A stretch of 64,000 nt of DNA from DAOULT01 sp964646625 (GCA_964646625.1 CAZYHC010000001.1:124001-188000), one strand, 5' to 3'; positions 49,184 to 58,769 are shown, counted from the stretch's first letter. Translations and numbers: made by a program. Notes: generated by a model not told the origin, from the sequence alone.

Positions 49184-49426
49184 ATGTCAGGAGTTTCAAT
49201 ACCATGTCCCCATTGCAGAACAGAAATGATCCAGGGCTATCTTGAAGGTCCGGTGGACACAATTCACATCGCATCATTGCAGAGCCTGAAAGATAGTCCG
49301 CTACAAGTTCTGATTTGCCCTGCTTGCGGGCACGTGGAACTCCAGGCTACTTATCCTGAAGACCTGGCCCGCCACGACCTCTCTGACAAAGAGCTTGACG
49401 CTCTCTCGGGGGAAGAAAGGTTTTAA
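49184..49426 (+). CDS. Small zinc-ribbon protein
   Basis: An 80-residue protein: 'IPCPHCRTEMIQGYLEGPVDT' and 'VLICPACGHVELQA' supply two C-x2-C knuckles forming one zinc ribbon; the tail is 'RHDLSDKELDALSGEERF'. ATG 49184 is chosen for ACAGGAGG just upstream. It lies 12 bases before the amino-acid permease-UspA gene and is likely co-expressed with it. Function unknown. Confidence 0.75.
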   Translation: MSGVSIPCPHCRTEMIQGYLEGPVDTIHIASLQSLKDSPLQVLICPACGHVELQATYPEDLARHDLSDKELDALSGEERF

Positions 49427-49438
49427 GGAGCGCGTATC

Positions 49439-51691
49439 TTGAGCGAAGAACACACAAGCGGACTTGTCAGGGAACTGGGATTGACCGAAGCTCTGTCAAT
49501 TGGCCTGGGCACCATGATCGGAGCTGGGATTTTCGTGCTTTCGGCTGTTGCCGCCCAGCGGGCGGGGCCTGCGTCAGCTCTGTCTTATGTGGCGGCTGGG
49601 CTTATCTGTCTGCCTATCGCGATGACTGTGGCCGAACTGGCGACTGGCATGCCTAGAGCGGGAGGAAGTTATCATCTGATTTCCCGCGCTCTTGGGCCGC
49701 TGGCTGGCGCCGTGGTTGGCCCAAGCAACTGGCTGGGGCTGACCTTCGCCACCGGCTTCTACCTGATCGGCTTTGCCCAGTACGTGGCTTACTTCCTGCC
49801 GCTGCCCACCTGGGCGATGGCGCTGGGCGCGGGGCTGTTCTTCGTCTTCCTAAACTACCGGGGGGCCAAGCTGTCGGGCCAGGTGCAAAACATTATCGTC
49901 GTGCTGCTGGTTCTGATCCTGACTCTCTTCGTGGGGCGTGGTCTGTTCAACGTTAACCCCAAGCTCCACCAGCCATTTGTGCCCTACGGTTGGGGAGCGG
50001 TAATCGCCAACCTGGGCCTGATCATCGTTTCCTTTACCGGCTTCGAAAAGATTTCCACCATTGCCGAGGAGATCAAACAGCCGGAACGGAATCTGCCGTT
50101 GGCTATAGTAGGCTCGGTGATCATCGCCACCATCATCTACGCTGCCATTCTGTACGTGGCTACAGGCATTCTCTCCTACCGGGAGATCGCTGGCTTCCAG
50201 GCCCCTCTGGTCGAAGCCGCCAGCCGGTTCATGAGCGTGGTCGGCGTCGTCGGGATGTCGCTGGCGGCGCTGCTGGCCACGGCGTCCTCGGCCAATGCGG
50301 CCCTCATGGCCTCGTCGCGCATCAACTTTGCTATGGGCCGAGACCTTATCTTGCCCGGCTGGTTCAATGAGCTCCACCCCCGCCACCTGACGCCCTATCG
50401 CTCTATCCTGGTGACGGGTGGATTGGCTATGTTGTTGGCCCTGAGTGGTCAGGCGGCGATCCTGGCCGAGATATCCAGCGCCTTATTTATGGTTTCGTAT
50501 GCATTATTGAGCCTGGGGCTGTTGACAATGTATCAGGCACGGCCGGCCTGGTACCGGCCCGCCTACCGGGTGCCGTTCTCCCCCTGGCTACCGGCGCTCG
50601 GAGGCGTTTTGGCCCTGGCGGTCATCAGCACGATGGATCACACCTCACAGTTCGCCGGGCTGGGGCTGATCGGGCTCAGCCTGGGTTGGTATGCCTTGTG
50701 GGGCCGGCGCCGGACGCCAGTCGAGGGGGAATTGATGCCCTGGCTGGAACGGGAGCGACCGCTTGAGGCCGTGATCGCCACTGCGGAACAGGCGGCCGAA
50801 GCTCAGCGCCACGAGATTCTGGTGCCGGTGGCCAATCCGGCCACGGCCAAGAGTCTGGTCACCCTGGCCGCGGCCCTGGCCCGAGGGCACCAGGGAACGG
50901 AGGTCGCCGCGCTGAAAATTGTGCCTGTGCCCGTCAGCGTACCCCTCTCGGTCGCGCAGGAGTACCTGAAGAAAGAGAATGCGCACGAGCCGGACGACCT
51001 CCTGCGCCGGGCCGCCAAACACGGCGCTGTGGCCGGTGTACGGGTTCAGATGCTGCTTCAGGCTGCCTACGGGGTCGCCTCGGGCATCGTCGGGGTGGCC
51101 GAGAGCCGGCCGGATACCCGCCTGATCTTGCTGGGCTGGCGCGGCCCGCTCACGCTGGGCCGTATTCGCACCAGTGTTGACAAAGAAGTGGTGCGAACAG
51201 CGCCTTGTGACGTGGCGGTGTTTCTGAACAGACACCTGAAGGACGTGCGGCGCGTCCTTGTGCCGGCTGGCGGTGGCCCCCACGCCCGCCTCGGGTTGCG
51301 CCTGGCCTACGATCTGGCGGTGGGTGAAGCGGCCAAGTCAGTAGCGGTCTTACGAGTGGTGCGACCGACGAAAGATGTGGATATGGCGGCCGAGGAGGCG
51401 ACGGTGCAGAGGTTGATCCGGCACGAGTTGGGAGAAGCCGACGGCCGGGTTTCGGCTCGCGTCGTGCAGTCACCTTCGGTGGTGAGCGGCATCCTCAGCG
51501 AAGCCGGACAGGGGTACGATCTGCTGATCATCGGGGCCTCAGAGGAATGGTTCCTGAGCAACTGGCTTTTCGGAGCTATCCCGGATGTGGTGGCAGAACG
51601 CGCCCCGTGCTCAGTGCTTCTGGTGAAGAAACATGAACCGTCGCCAGTGTCGTGGCTGCGGCGAATGGCCAGATGGTTCCGGGGACGGTAA
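49439..51691 (+). CDS. Amino acid permease fused to two UspA domains
   Basis: A 750-residue membrane protein. The N-terminal 425 residues are an APC-superfamily transporter with about 12 helices: 'GLTEALSIGLGTMIGAGIFVLSA' at the start and 'FTGFEKISTIAEEIKQPERNLP' in the middle are classic. A cytoplasmic C-terminal part (about 455-735) holds two universal-stress-protein-like domains, the second with 'LLIIGASEEWFLSNWLFG' and 'CSVLLVKK' (ATP-binding G-x2-G-x9-G-S-like positions partly replaced). This permease-Usp architecture occurs in archaea and some bacteria and may couple transport to ATP or nucleotide sensing. Start TTG 49439 with AAGGAG upstream. It interrupts the ABC importer genes. Confidence 0.9.
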   Translation: MSEEHTSGLVRELGLTEALSIGLGTMIGAGIFVLSAVAAQRAGPASALSYVAAGLICLPIAMTVAELATGMPRAGGSYHLISRALGPLAGAVVGPSNWLGLTFATGFYLIGFAQYVAYFLPLPTWAMALGAGLFFVFLNYRGAKLSGQVQNIIVVLLVLILTLFVGRGLFNVNPKLHQPFVPYGWGAVIANLGLIIVSFTGFEKISTIAEEIKQPERNLPLAIVGSVIIATIIYAAILYVATGILSYREIAGFQAPLVEAASRFMSVVGVVGMSLAALLATASSANAALMASSRINFAMGRDLILPGWFNELHPRHLTPYRSILVTGGLAMLLALSGQAAILAEISSALFMVSYALLSLGLLTMYQARPAWYRPAYRVPFSPWLPALGGVLALAVISTMDHTSQFAGLGLIGLSLGWYALWGRRRTPVEGELMPWLERERPLEAVIATAEQAAEAQRHEILVPVANPATAKSLVTLAAALARGHQGTEVAALKIVPVPVSVPLSVAQEYLKKENAHEPDDLLRRAAKHGAVAGVRVQMLLQAAYGVASGIVGVAESRPDTRLILLGWRGPLTLGRIRTSVDKEVVRTAPCDVAVFLNRHLKDVRRVLVPAGGGPHARLGLRLAYDLAVGEAAKSVAVLRVVRPTKDVDMAAEEATVQRLIRHELGEADGRVSARVVQSPSVVSGILSEAGQGYDLLIIGASEEWFLSNWLFGAIPDVVAERAPCSVLLVKKHEPSPVSWLRRMARWFRGR

Positions 51692-51715
51692 GGTCCTCTA
51701 GAGGAGATCAACCAC

Positions 51716-52543
51716 ATGAAAAAATATCTACAATCCATTCTCAACGCCAGGAAGCTTTTGATCTACACTTTTCTGTGGTGCTTTTTTCTGTACATCATGT
51801 CGCCTTTCATGATCATCATGGTCAAGTCGGTGGGCAAGGGCTGGTTCGGGCAACGCTGGTTGCCGCCTGAACTGACCCTGGACTGGTACAGGTGGGCCAT
51901 CGAGGTAGCCAAAATTCCCGAAATCACCAAGAACACCCTGATCATCGCCGCCCTGGCGGTGGCCGCCAGCACCCTGCTCGCCATCCCTACCGGCTGGGCT
52001 CTCGGTCGGCGGAACATCCCCGGCAAAGAGATCATCCTGTCCATTATTTTGCTCCCGCGCATGATCCCGCCCATCTGTTACGCCCTGGGCGTGGCCCGCA
52101 TCTTCTACGGATTTCACATGATCAACAAACATTACGGCGTGGCCCTGGCCCACGTGACCATCTGCGCCCCGTATGCCATCCTGGTTCTGTCCTCCACCTT
52201 CGAGGGCCTGGACGAACGGGTTTTGGAGGCCTCCAGCGTTTGCGGAGCCAACATTATTCGCACTTTCTTTCACGTCATTCTGCCCCTGATCCTGCCGGGC
52301 ATCCTTTCCTCTATCATCTTCACTTTCACTACCTCGTACAACGAATTCACCCTGACCCTGTTGACCTATGGCCCTAACACGGTGACCCTGCCCATCAGAA
52401 CCTATCTGGCGGTGGGAGAGGGCTACTGGGAGGTGACGGCGGCGATGTCGATGATCCTGGTGATCCCATCCTTCATTGTGTTATTCATGATACAACGAGA
52501 GGTGCAACCGGAGAAACTGGTAGGAGGATTTAAAGGGGTATAA
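51716..52543 (+). CDS. ABC transporter permease, importer component 2
   Basis: A 275-residue permease with about six helices and EAA loop 'EGLDERVLEASSVCGANIIRTFFHVILPLILPG', like PotC-type second permeases. The start ATG follows GAGGAG and is 24 bases after the permease-Usp stop; the ATPase gene starts two bases after its stop. Belongs to the importer with the binding protein at 46893 and permease at 48196. Confidence 0.9.
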   Translation: MKKYLQSILNARKLLIYTFLWCFFLYIMSPFMIIMVKSVGKGWFGQRWLPPELTLDWYRWAIEVAKIPEITKNTLIIAALAVAASTLLAIPTGWALGRRNIPGKEIILSIILLPRMIPPICYALGVARIFYGFHMINKHYGVALAHVTICAPYAILVLSSTFEGLDERVLEASSVCGANIIRTFFHVILPLILPGILSSIIFTFTTSYNEFTLTLLTYGPNTVTLPIRTYLAVGEGYWEVTAAMSMILVIPSFIVLFMIQREVQPEKLVGGFKGV

Positions 52544-52545
52544 AC

Positions 52546-53679
52546 ATGGCAGAATATATGATCGAACTGGTGAACGTCACCAAACGTTACGGCAAGATTG
52601 TGGCTAACGATCACATCAACTTAGGGATCAAACACGGGGAATTGATGACCCTGCTGGGGCCTTCGGGCTGCGGCAAGACCACTGCTTTGCGGGGCATCAC
52701 CGGCCACGTCACCCCCGACCAGGGGCAGGTTTTCATCGACGGCCAGGACGTGACCGAGGTGCCCACCCACAAGCGAGAACTGGGCATGGTTTTCCAGAAT
52801 TTTGCCCTCTTCCCTCACATGACCGTGTTCGAGAACGTAGAATTCCCCCTGATGATCAGAAATCTGCCCAGGGCAGAACGTCGCCAGATGGTGGACGGAG
52901 CCCTGCAACTGATCAGAATGGGAGAGTACGGGAAACACTATCCTCGTCAGCTCTCCGGGGGACAGCAGCAGCGGGTGGGGCTGGCCCGGGCCCTGGTGTA
53001 TCGCCCCAAGGTGCTGCTCCTGGACGAACCTCTCTCCAACCTGGACGCCAAGCTGCGGGAGGAAATGCGCTTTGAGATCAAGGAACTGGTCACCCGGCTG
53101 GAAATCACCGCCGTTTACGTCACCCACGATCAGGCCGAGGCCCTGGCCCTTTCTGACCGGGTGGCGGTCATGAACGAGGGACGCCTCGAGCAGGTAGGCA
53201 CTCCCCACGACATCTACGACCGACCGGGCTCCCAATTCGTGGCCGACTTCATCGGCCTCTCCGATTTTCTGGAGGGAGAGGTTATCTCCATTGTCCCTGC
53301 CTCCCAGGTCCAGCTTACCCAGGAGAGTGCCGAATCGTTTAAGGGGGACAGAGCCATCATCGCCGTGAACGACTTACACATCACGGTGCCCGCAGTGCCG
53401 GACATGCAGCCAGGGCAGAAGCTTCTGGTTTTCATCCGGCCCAACGACGTCAGGCTCCTGCCAGCGGGAAGTGAGGGCGGGGAGAACGTCTTTGAGGGAG
53501 TGGTTTACCAGTGTACCTATCTGGGCGATAAAATCGATCACCGCGTGCACCTGGGACACAGTCTGACTTTGCGCGTGCAGAGCGATAGCAAACTGAAGTG
53601 TAACCAGGGAGATAAGGTTAGAGTGCAGTTGCCTGTGGAGAGCTGCCGGCCCATCATTGAGAAGCGAGGGGAGAAGTGA
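52546..53679 (+). CDS. ABC importer ATPase, PotA/FbpC-type
   Basis: A 377-residue ATPase: Walker A 'LLGPSGCGKTTALRG' (about 37-50), Q-loop in 'GMVFQNFALFPHMTV', signature 'LSGGQQQRVGLARAL', Walker B 'VLLLDEPLSNLDAKLR', switch His in 'VYVTHDQAEAL', and a C-terminal TOBE-type regulatory domain (about 290-375, 'LVFIRPNDVRLLP'). It powers the two permeases. The 3' end overlaps the convergent HAD gene by 26 bases. Confidence 0.95.
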   Translation: MAEYMIELVNVTKRYGKIVANDHINLGIKHGELMTLLGPSGCGKTTALRGITGHVTPDQGQVFIDGQDVTEVPTHKRELGMVFQNFALFPHMTVFENVEFPLMIRNLPRAERRQMVDGALQLIRMGEYGKHYPRQLSGGQQQRVGLARALVYRPKVLLLDEPLSNLDAKLREEMRFEIKELVTRLEITAVYVTHDQAEALALSDRVAVMNEGRLEQVGTPHDIYDRPGSQFVADFIGLSDFLEGEVISIVPASQVQLTQESAESFKGDRAIIAVNDLHITVPAVPDMQPGQKLLVFIRPNDVRLLPAGSEGGENVFEGVVYQCTYLGDKIDHRVHLGHSLTLRVQSDSKLKCNQGDKVRVQLPVESCRPIIEKRGEK

Positions 53680-54424
53680 GAAGGCCCCAATGGAACAGAA
53701 TGTCCAGAAAGCCCTCCCCGTTCGAGCACGGCGATACGTAATCCACCGCCTGGCGCACGGTGGGGGTGGCGTTGATGGGGGCGGCGCTGGTGCTCACCAA
53801 CTGTAAAAAGGCCAGGTCGCTGTCGGAATCACCGATACCGGCCATCTGAGCCAGGGGAACGTCGATCATTTCAGCCAGCCAGCGTACCCCCTGGCCTTTA
53901 TTTAACCCCCTGGGGACGAGGTTGACGCAGGAAAACGTGTCTATTACCGCATAGGGAGCGCCCGTGCGGGCTACCAGTTCCGCCAGGCGATTGTGCAACG
54001 GTTCCAGGCTGGTCGTGCCTATAGGGCCTACAGGAAAAAGGGTAAGCGAAGTTTCTTTGCCCGGCTGGAGATAACCCAACCCGGCCTCCACCACCTCTCG
54101 TTCCAGCATGGCCTTGATCTCCGCCAGGGCCGTGCGGGCGGCCTCATCCAGAGCCGAGTGGCGTAGAAAGCGGTGGCCTTCCGGCACGTAAAGCATGGCC
54201 CCGTGCTCGCACACCGCTGGCAGGAAGCCGTCTATGGCCTGCATGACTCCTTCTACGTAGGCGGTGGGCCGCCCGGTGCAGAGGGTGACGGCCGGGACGG
54301 CCTCTCCTCTACGTGCCCGTCGGTTCAGGTCGGTCAAAGTCTGGAAAAGGGGATAGAGCAAGGGCTGGCCCTCTCCCGCCGTCAGGCAGCCGTCGATATC
54401 GGTTACGATTAAACGCTCTTCCAT
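53654..54424 (-). CDS. HAD-superfamily phosphatase (Cof/SPP-type)
   Basis: A 256-residue hydrolase: motif I 'LIVTDIDGCLTAGEG' (D-x-D), motif II 'TLCTGRP', Lys in 'NKGQGVRWLAEMI', and motif IV 'GIGDSDSDLAFLQL'. The C2-type cap sits in between (about 85-185). Family members hydrolyse sugar or other small phosphates (Cof, sucrose-phosphate or mannosyl-phosphoglycerate phosphatases); the substrate is unknown. Converges on the importer ATPase gene with 26 bases overlapping. Confidence 0.88.
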   Translation of the reverse strand: MEERLIVTDIDGCLTAGEGQPLLYPLFQTLTDLNRRARRGEAVPAVTLCTGRPTAYVEGVMQAIDGFLPAVCEHGAMLYVPEGHRFLRHSALDEAARTALAEIKAMLEREVVEAGLGYLQPGKETSLTLFPVGPIGTTSLEPLHNRLAELVARTGAPYAVIDTFSCVNLVPRGLNKGQGVRWLAEMIDVPLAQMAGIGDSDSDLAFLQLVSTSAAPINATPTVRQAVDYVSPCSNGEGFLDILFHWGLLTSPLASQ

Positions 54425-54480
54425 GCCCGCCCCCCCGGTAGTCAGTTCCTTCAGCCTAATTCCTCAGTAAATGGCGCCCG

Positions 54481-55428
54481 CTACGGCCACAACAAGAAAA
54501 ACGATCTTCTTTTGTCCAGCCGGTTCAGGCCCGCCGCTCTGGCCAGGCGCACTGCTTCGGTATACTCCTCCGGGCTGAGGCGACGGCTCACCTGGGGGAG
54601 ATCGTAGGCTTTGTAGCAGGGGCGGTACTGGTCCATAATATTGAGGTAGGTCTCTTTCGATATCTCCTCGGCCAGAAAGCGCACAGTCTCGGCCGTGCCC
54701 GCCAACCCATTGGGCAGCACCAGATGACGGATCAGAAGCCCCCGCAAGGCCACGCCCCGTCTGGTCATGGCCAAATCGCCTACCTGCCGGTGCATCTCTT
54801 TCACGGCGGCCTGGTTGTGCCTGGGGTAGTCCTTGACTTTGGAGTATTTCTGGGCGACCTCTGGGTCGGCGTATTTCATATCGGGCATATATATATCAAA
54901 TATGCCGTCGAGCAATTCAAGGGTAGCCAGTGAGTCATAGCCGCCCGTATTGTAAACCAGGGGCAAACGCAATCCGGCCTGGGCCGCGATGAGCACCCCT
55001 GCCATAATTTGGGGTACAACGTGGGTGGGGGAGACGAAATTGATGTTGTGGCAGCCCATGTCCTGCAACCGCAACATCATGGCCGCCAGCTCCTCTGGCT
55101 CTACCGGGCGTCCCTGCCCCAACTGACTGATCTCATAATTCTGACAGTACTGGCATTTGAGGTTGCAGTTAGTAAAAAAGATGGTGCCCGATCCTCCGCT
55201 CCCTACCAACGGCGATTCCTCCCCAAAATGAGGGTTGTAACTGGAAACCACCGCCTGTTCTCCTGTCCGGCACACTGCTCCTTTGGCGCTCTCTCTGCGG
55301 TTGACCCCACACTGCCGGGGGCAGATGTCGCACGCTTCCAGACGTTCATAAGCCAGTTGTGTGCGGCGGGCCAGTTCGCCCGACCGCAGCAGGGCCAGGT
55401 AGGCCGGTTCAAATGTGCTGGCGGACAT
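54481..55428 (-). CDS. PflA-like radical SAM protein
   Basis: A 315-residue radical SAM protein. The 4Fe-4S motif is C88-x3-C92-x2-C95 in 'CNLKCQYCQNYEIS'. Before it lie extra cysteines (C33, C36, C40 and C53 in 'CDICPRQCGVN' and 'AVCRTG'), typical of the PflA-like/AmmeMemoRadiSam-adjacent group with an additional cluster or zinc site. 'NINFVSPTHVVPQI' and 'LVYNTGGYDS' are also characteristic. It makes a 5'-deoxyadenosyl radical; the target protein is unknown (no glycyl-radical enzyme nearby). GGGAGGTG precedes the ATG. Confidence 0.9.
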   Translation of the reverse strand: MSASTFEPAYLALLRSGELARRTQLAYERLEACDICPRQCGVNRRESAKGAVCRTGEQAVVSSYNPHFGEESPLVGSGGSGTIFFTNCNLKCQYCQNYEISQLGQGRPVEPEELAAMMLRLQDMGCHNINFVSPTHVVPQIMAGVLIAAQAGLRLPLVYNTGGYDSLATLELLDGIFDIYMPDMKYADPEVAQKYSKVKDYPRHNQAAVKEMHRQVGDLAMTRRGVALRGLLIRHLVLPNGLAGTAETVRFLAEEISKETYLNIMDQYRPCYKAYDLPQVSRRLSPEEYTEAVRLARAAGLNRLDKRRSFFLLWP

Positions 55429-55508
55429 GGTGCACCTCCCTCGTCCTTACCTCTATATCATATCATAATTGGAGCTTTTCTGAAGAAACTCGCTCTCCTG
55501 CATCCTCC

Positions 55509-56732
55509 CTACAATATTTGATCGTAGCGCCTGCCGCCCTTCATGATCAGACCGACGTTCTGTAGGCACCCGATATCTTCCAGGGGATTGCCTTCCACCG
55601 AGATGACGTCGGCCAGCTTGCCCGCCTCCAGAGTGCCCACCTTGTCCTCGATCCCGCACAACTCAGCGCCGTGCTTCGTGATCGCCAGCAGGACATCCAT
55701 CTCTGAGATGCCCAATTCGACCATATACCTGGCTTCCTTCCACAAGTACCCGTGACAGGGATCCACCCCCAGCGCGAACTTGACCCCCGCCTTGATGGCC
55801 CTGGGGATCATGATCCGGGTATTCTCCCTGGCGAAGTTCACCTTCTCCTGCCATTCCGGGAACTCCCACCAGGTCAAGTTCTCCAACCCCATTTTATCAA
55901 AGATCACCACCAGATTGGGGTCAGATAACCACCCTCCCGTCTTCAGGAAAATCTCGATGTCCTGCTCCTCCATGAGGTTAGCGTGCTCAATGCTATCCAC
56001 TCCAGCCTCCAGGGCAGCGCGAAGCCCCGGCCCGCCAATAGCGTGAGCGGCAACCTTGACCCCTACCCGGTGGGCCTCATCCACCGCGGCCTCGATCTCC
56101 TCTTTGGTATAGATAGGCACGCGGGTCAGGTCGGCCCTCATGTAAGCCTCGTCGCTGTCCCCCTGCCTGAAGTTGGTGACGAAGATCTTGATCACGTCCG
56201 CGCCTCTGGCGATATTCTGCCTGACCGCAGCCCGGATCGCATCCACTCCATCGGCGGGCGGCACCCCTTCTACTCCCCAGCCGTGGCTCGGTCGAAGAGC
56301 CCGGCCCGCCACCAACAGGCGCGGCCCGGGGATATCGCCCGCTTCGATGGCCTCTCGAACCCGAAAGTCGATGTCCTCCGGGTCTCCCAGCGCCCTCATG
56401 GTGGTCACTCCGGACTTCAGATCATCCCGCAGGTACATCGACCCCCGCAGCGCCATCCTTACGGCGTCCTGTTTCATTTGTATGCCCACCGATGGAGTTC
56501 TGACCTCAGGCTCCTCACTGAGTTTCAGGACCACGTGGGTGTGGCTATCAATCAGGCCCGGCAGGACCGTCTGGTCGCTGCAATCGATCACCTCTGCCTC
56601 GGCAGGGATGGTCACCTGCTCTGGCTCCCCGACTTGAACGATGCGATCGTCCTCGATCAACAACACCCCACCCTCGATCGGCGGGCGACCGGTCCCATCG
56701 ATCAGCCTCTTGCTCTTAACGGCAATGGTCAT
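55509..56732 (-). CDS. Metal-dependent amidohydrolase (imidazolonepropionase/prolidase-like)
   Basis: A 407-residue hydrolase: N-terminal beta-sandwich 'AVKSKRLIDGTGRPPIEGG', metal site 'VLPGLIDSHTHVVLK' (H-x-H), 'VAAHAIGGPGLRAALEAGVDSIEHANL' (two further His ligands), and late 'GVKFALGVDPCHG' with Asp; 'TLEAGKLADVISVEGNPLEDI' closes the sandwich. Relatives cleave dipeptides (Xaa-Pro type), imidazolones or amides. ATG 56732 is chosen because AAAGGAGC precedes it; the open frame runs further upstream. It is the last gene of the peptide ABC operon, suggesting it acts on the imported compound. Confidence 0.9.
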   Translation of the reverse strand: MTIAVKSKRLIDGTGRPPIEGGVLLIEDDRIVQVGEPEQVTIPAEAEVIDCSDQTVLPGLIDSHTHVVLKLSEEPEVRTPSVGIQMKQDAVRMALRGSMYLRDDLKSGVTTMRALGDPEDIDFRVREAIEAGDIPGPRLLVAGRALRPSHGWGVEGVPPADGVDAIRAAVRQNIARGADVIKIFVTNFRQGDSDEAYMRADLTRVPIYTKEEIEAAVDEAHRVGVKVAAHAIGGPGLRAALEAGVDSIEHANLMEEQDIEIFLKTGGWLSDPNLVVIFDKMGLENLTWWEFPEWQEKVNFARENTRIMIPRAIKAGVKFALGVDPCHGYLWKEARYMVELGISEMDVLLAITKHGAELCGIEDKVGTLEAGKLADVISVEGNPLEDIGCLQNVGLIMKGGRRYDQIL

Positions 56733-56760
56733 TTTGGAAGCTCCTTTCGTTCCAGAGTCA

Positions 56761-57756
56761 TCATATATAATATAATGCATCCTTTGCATCGCTGATATCC
56801 AGGGCCCGCCAGCAGCGCACCGCGTGGTCAGGGGCCACCTCCTCCAGCGTTTGTGGCTCTTCCTGGCAGCGGCTTTGGGTAAAAGGGCAGCGGCGATAGA
56901 GCTTGCAGCCTCGATAACCCGGCGGAAGTTGCAGCACCTCGCCACTCACCCGAACCCGCCGCCTCTCCTCAACCCGATCCAGGATGCCCACCAAGGTGGC
57001 CGCCAGCAAGCTCTGGGTATATGGATGCAGGGGGCGGCTCAGCACCTCATCGACCGGCCCCTCCTCCATCACCTGGCCCAGATACATCACCAGCATGTAG
57101 TGAGCCATGGCCCGCACCACCCGTAAATCGTGGGCCACCAGGATGTAGGCCAGCCTGTCCTCAGCCTGTAGATCGAGCAGCAGGTTGATGATCCTCCCCC
57201 GCACAGACATGTCCAGGGCCGAGGTGGGCTCGTCCAGGAAAATCACCTGCGGGTTCGGAGCCAGGGCCCGCGCCACCCCCACCCGCTGTAACTGTCCGCC
57301 GCTCATCTCGGAGGGATAGCGTCCGGCGAAATCTGTCTCCAGGCCAACTCGCTGAAGCAGCCGCACGACCTCCATTCGCCGGACTTTGTGCTCCAGGTCG
57401 TGACGAAGACGCATGGCGTCCATCAAGGTGGCCCCGATACTCATCATGGGATTGAAGGAGGCCAGCGGGTTCTGAAAGACCATCTGAACCGCACGCCGAT
57501 ACTCAAGGACCTCCCGCGGCCCAAACTGGGATAGGGTTCCACCCCGAAAGCGCACCACGCCGTCATCCGGTTCCAGGATCCCGAGCAATAACTTGCCTAC
57601 CGTCGTCTTCCCGCAGCCGCTTTCGCCCACCAGGGCCACGGTGCGCCCCACCTCCACCTGGAAGGAGACCCCTTCCACGGCAGTGACCACCGCGCGCCTG
57701 GTCCAGGACTGACGTACGTTAAAGCGTTTTACCAGGTCCAGCGCTTCCAGCAACAT
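56761..57756 (-). CDS. dppF: Oligopeptide ABC transporter ATPase, OppF/DppF-type
   Basis: A 331-residue ATPase: 'VALVGESGCGKTTVGKLLLG' Walker A, 'MVFQNPLASFNPMMS', signature 'MSGGQLQRVGVARALAP', Walker B 'VIFLDEPTSALDMSV', switch His in 'ILVAHDLRVV', and the C-terminal Cys-rich oligopeptide extension 'GCKLYRRCPFTQSRCQEE'. The ATG at 57756 is at the start of family homology; a GTG at 57801 is possible, and the frame extends further to 57996 over the end of dppD, which is unlikely to be coding. Confidence 0.9.
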   Translation of the reverse strand: MLLEALDLVKRFNVRQSWTRRAVVTAVEGVSFQVEVGRTVALVGESGCGKTTVGKLLLGILEPDDGVVRFRGGTLSQFGPREVLEYRRAVQMVFQNPLASFNPMMSIGATLMDAMRLRHDLEHKVRRMEVVRLLQRVGLETDFAGRYPSEMSGGQLQRVGVARALAPNPQVIFLDEPTSALDMSVRGRIINLLLDLQAEDRLAYILVAHDLRVVRAMAHYMLVMYLGQVMEEGPVDEVLSRPLHPYTQSLLAATLVGILDRVEERRRVRVSGEVLQLPPGYRGCKLYRRCPFTQSRCQEEPQTLEEVAPDHAVRCWRALDISDAKDALYYI

Positions 57757-57812
57757 GGCGTTTGCTTCTCTGCTTGTTTCTGATGAAATAGTCTGTACCA
57801 CTTGTCCGTTTC

Positions 57813-58769
57813 TCAAGCAAAATGGCAGGCTACCAGGTGGCCGGCAGCCACCTGGCGCAGCACAGGTCGTTCCAGACAAACGTCCTGGGCCAGCGGGCAA
57901 CGGGGGGCGAAGGAACAGCCCCTTATCTCGCCCCGCAGATCCGGCACGCGCCCGGGTATGTGGGGCAGACGCGCGCCGGGCCTGGCCTCGAAGCACTCTA
58001 AGAGGGCCCTGGTGTAAGGGCTGGCCGGCGCGCCGAAGACGTCCTCCAGCGCCCCGGCCTCCAGCACCTCGCCGGCGTACATGACGGCCACGTCCGTACA
58101 GGTTTCGGCCACCACCGCGATATCATGCGAGATCAGGAGCAGCGACGCCCCTGAGCGCACCACGTGCTCCTTGATGAGATCCAACACCTGAGCCTGGATG
58201 GTCAGATCCAGCCCCGTGGTGGGTTCATCGGCGATGAGCAGGCCGGGCGAACAGACCAGGGCCATGGCGATCATGGCCCGCTGCGCCATCCCTCCACTGT
58301 ATTGATGCGGATAGGCCCTGGCGCGCCGTTCCGGATCCGGAATGCCCGTAGCGTCCAGCGTGGCGACCGCCTTCTTCCAGGCTGCCTGGACGCTCACCCC
58401 CTCGTGGTGGCGATAAATGTCGGCGATCTGTTGCCCAACGGTGAACAGGGGGTTTAAGGCCGAGGCCGCGTTCTGAAAGACCATGCCGATCTCCTCGCCG
58501 CGCACCTTCTGCATCTCGCTCTCGCTCAATTGCAACAGGTTTCGCCCGTCGTAATGGATGGCTCCGCCGGTGACCACCCCCGTAGGGGGCAGCAAACTCA
58601 AGATCGACATGGCGGTCATGGATTTTCCCGAACCGCTCTCGCCCACCACTCCCAGCCGCGAGCCGCGCCGCACCGCCAGAGACGCCCCCCGCACGGCATG
58701 GACTCTGTTATCTGCCGGCCCTATCTCTACCCGTAGTTCGTTTACCTGCAACAGGAGATTATCTTTCAT
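57813..58769 (-). CDS. dppD: Oligopeptide ABC transporter ATPase, OppD/DppD-type
   Basis: A 318-residue ATPase: Walker A 'GVVGESGSGKSMTAMSIL', 'GMVFQNAASALNPLFTVG', signature 'YSGGMAQRAMIAMALVC', Walker B 'LLIADEPTTGLDLTI', 'LLLISHDIAVVAE', and the C-terminal 'CSFAPRCPLAQDVCLER' extension. Start overlaps the dppC stop (ATGA), a coupled start. Works with the DppF-type subunit. Confidence 0.94.
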   Translation of the reverse strand: MKDNLLLQVNELRVEIGPADNRVHAVRGASLAVRRGSRLGVVGESGSGKSMTAMSILSLLPPTGVVTGGAIHYDGRNLLQLSESEMQKVRGEEIGMVFQNAASALNPLFTVGQQIADIYRHHEGVSVQAAWKKAVATLDATGIPDPERRARAYPHQYSGGMAQRAMIAMALVCSPGLLIADEPTTGLDLTIQAQVLDLIKEHVVRSGASLLLISHDIAVVAETCTDVAVMYAGEVLEAGALEDVFGAPASPYTRALLECFEARPGARLPHIPGRVPDLRGEIRGCSFAPRCPLAQDVCLERPVLRQVAAGHLVACHFA

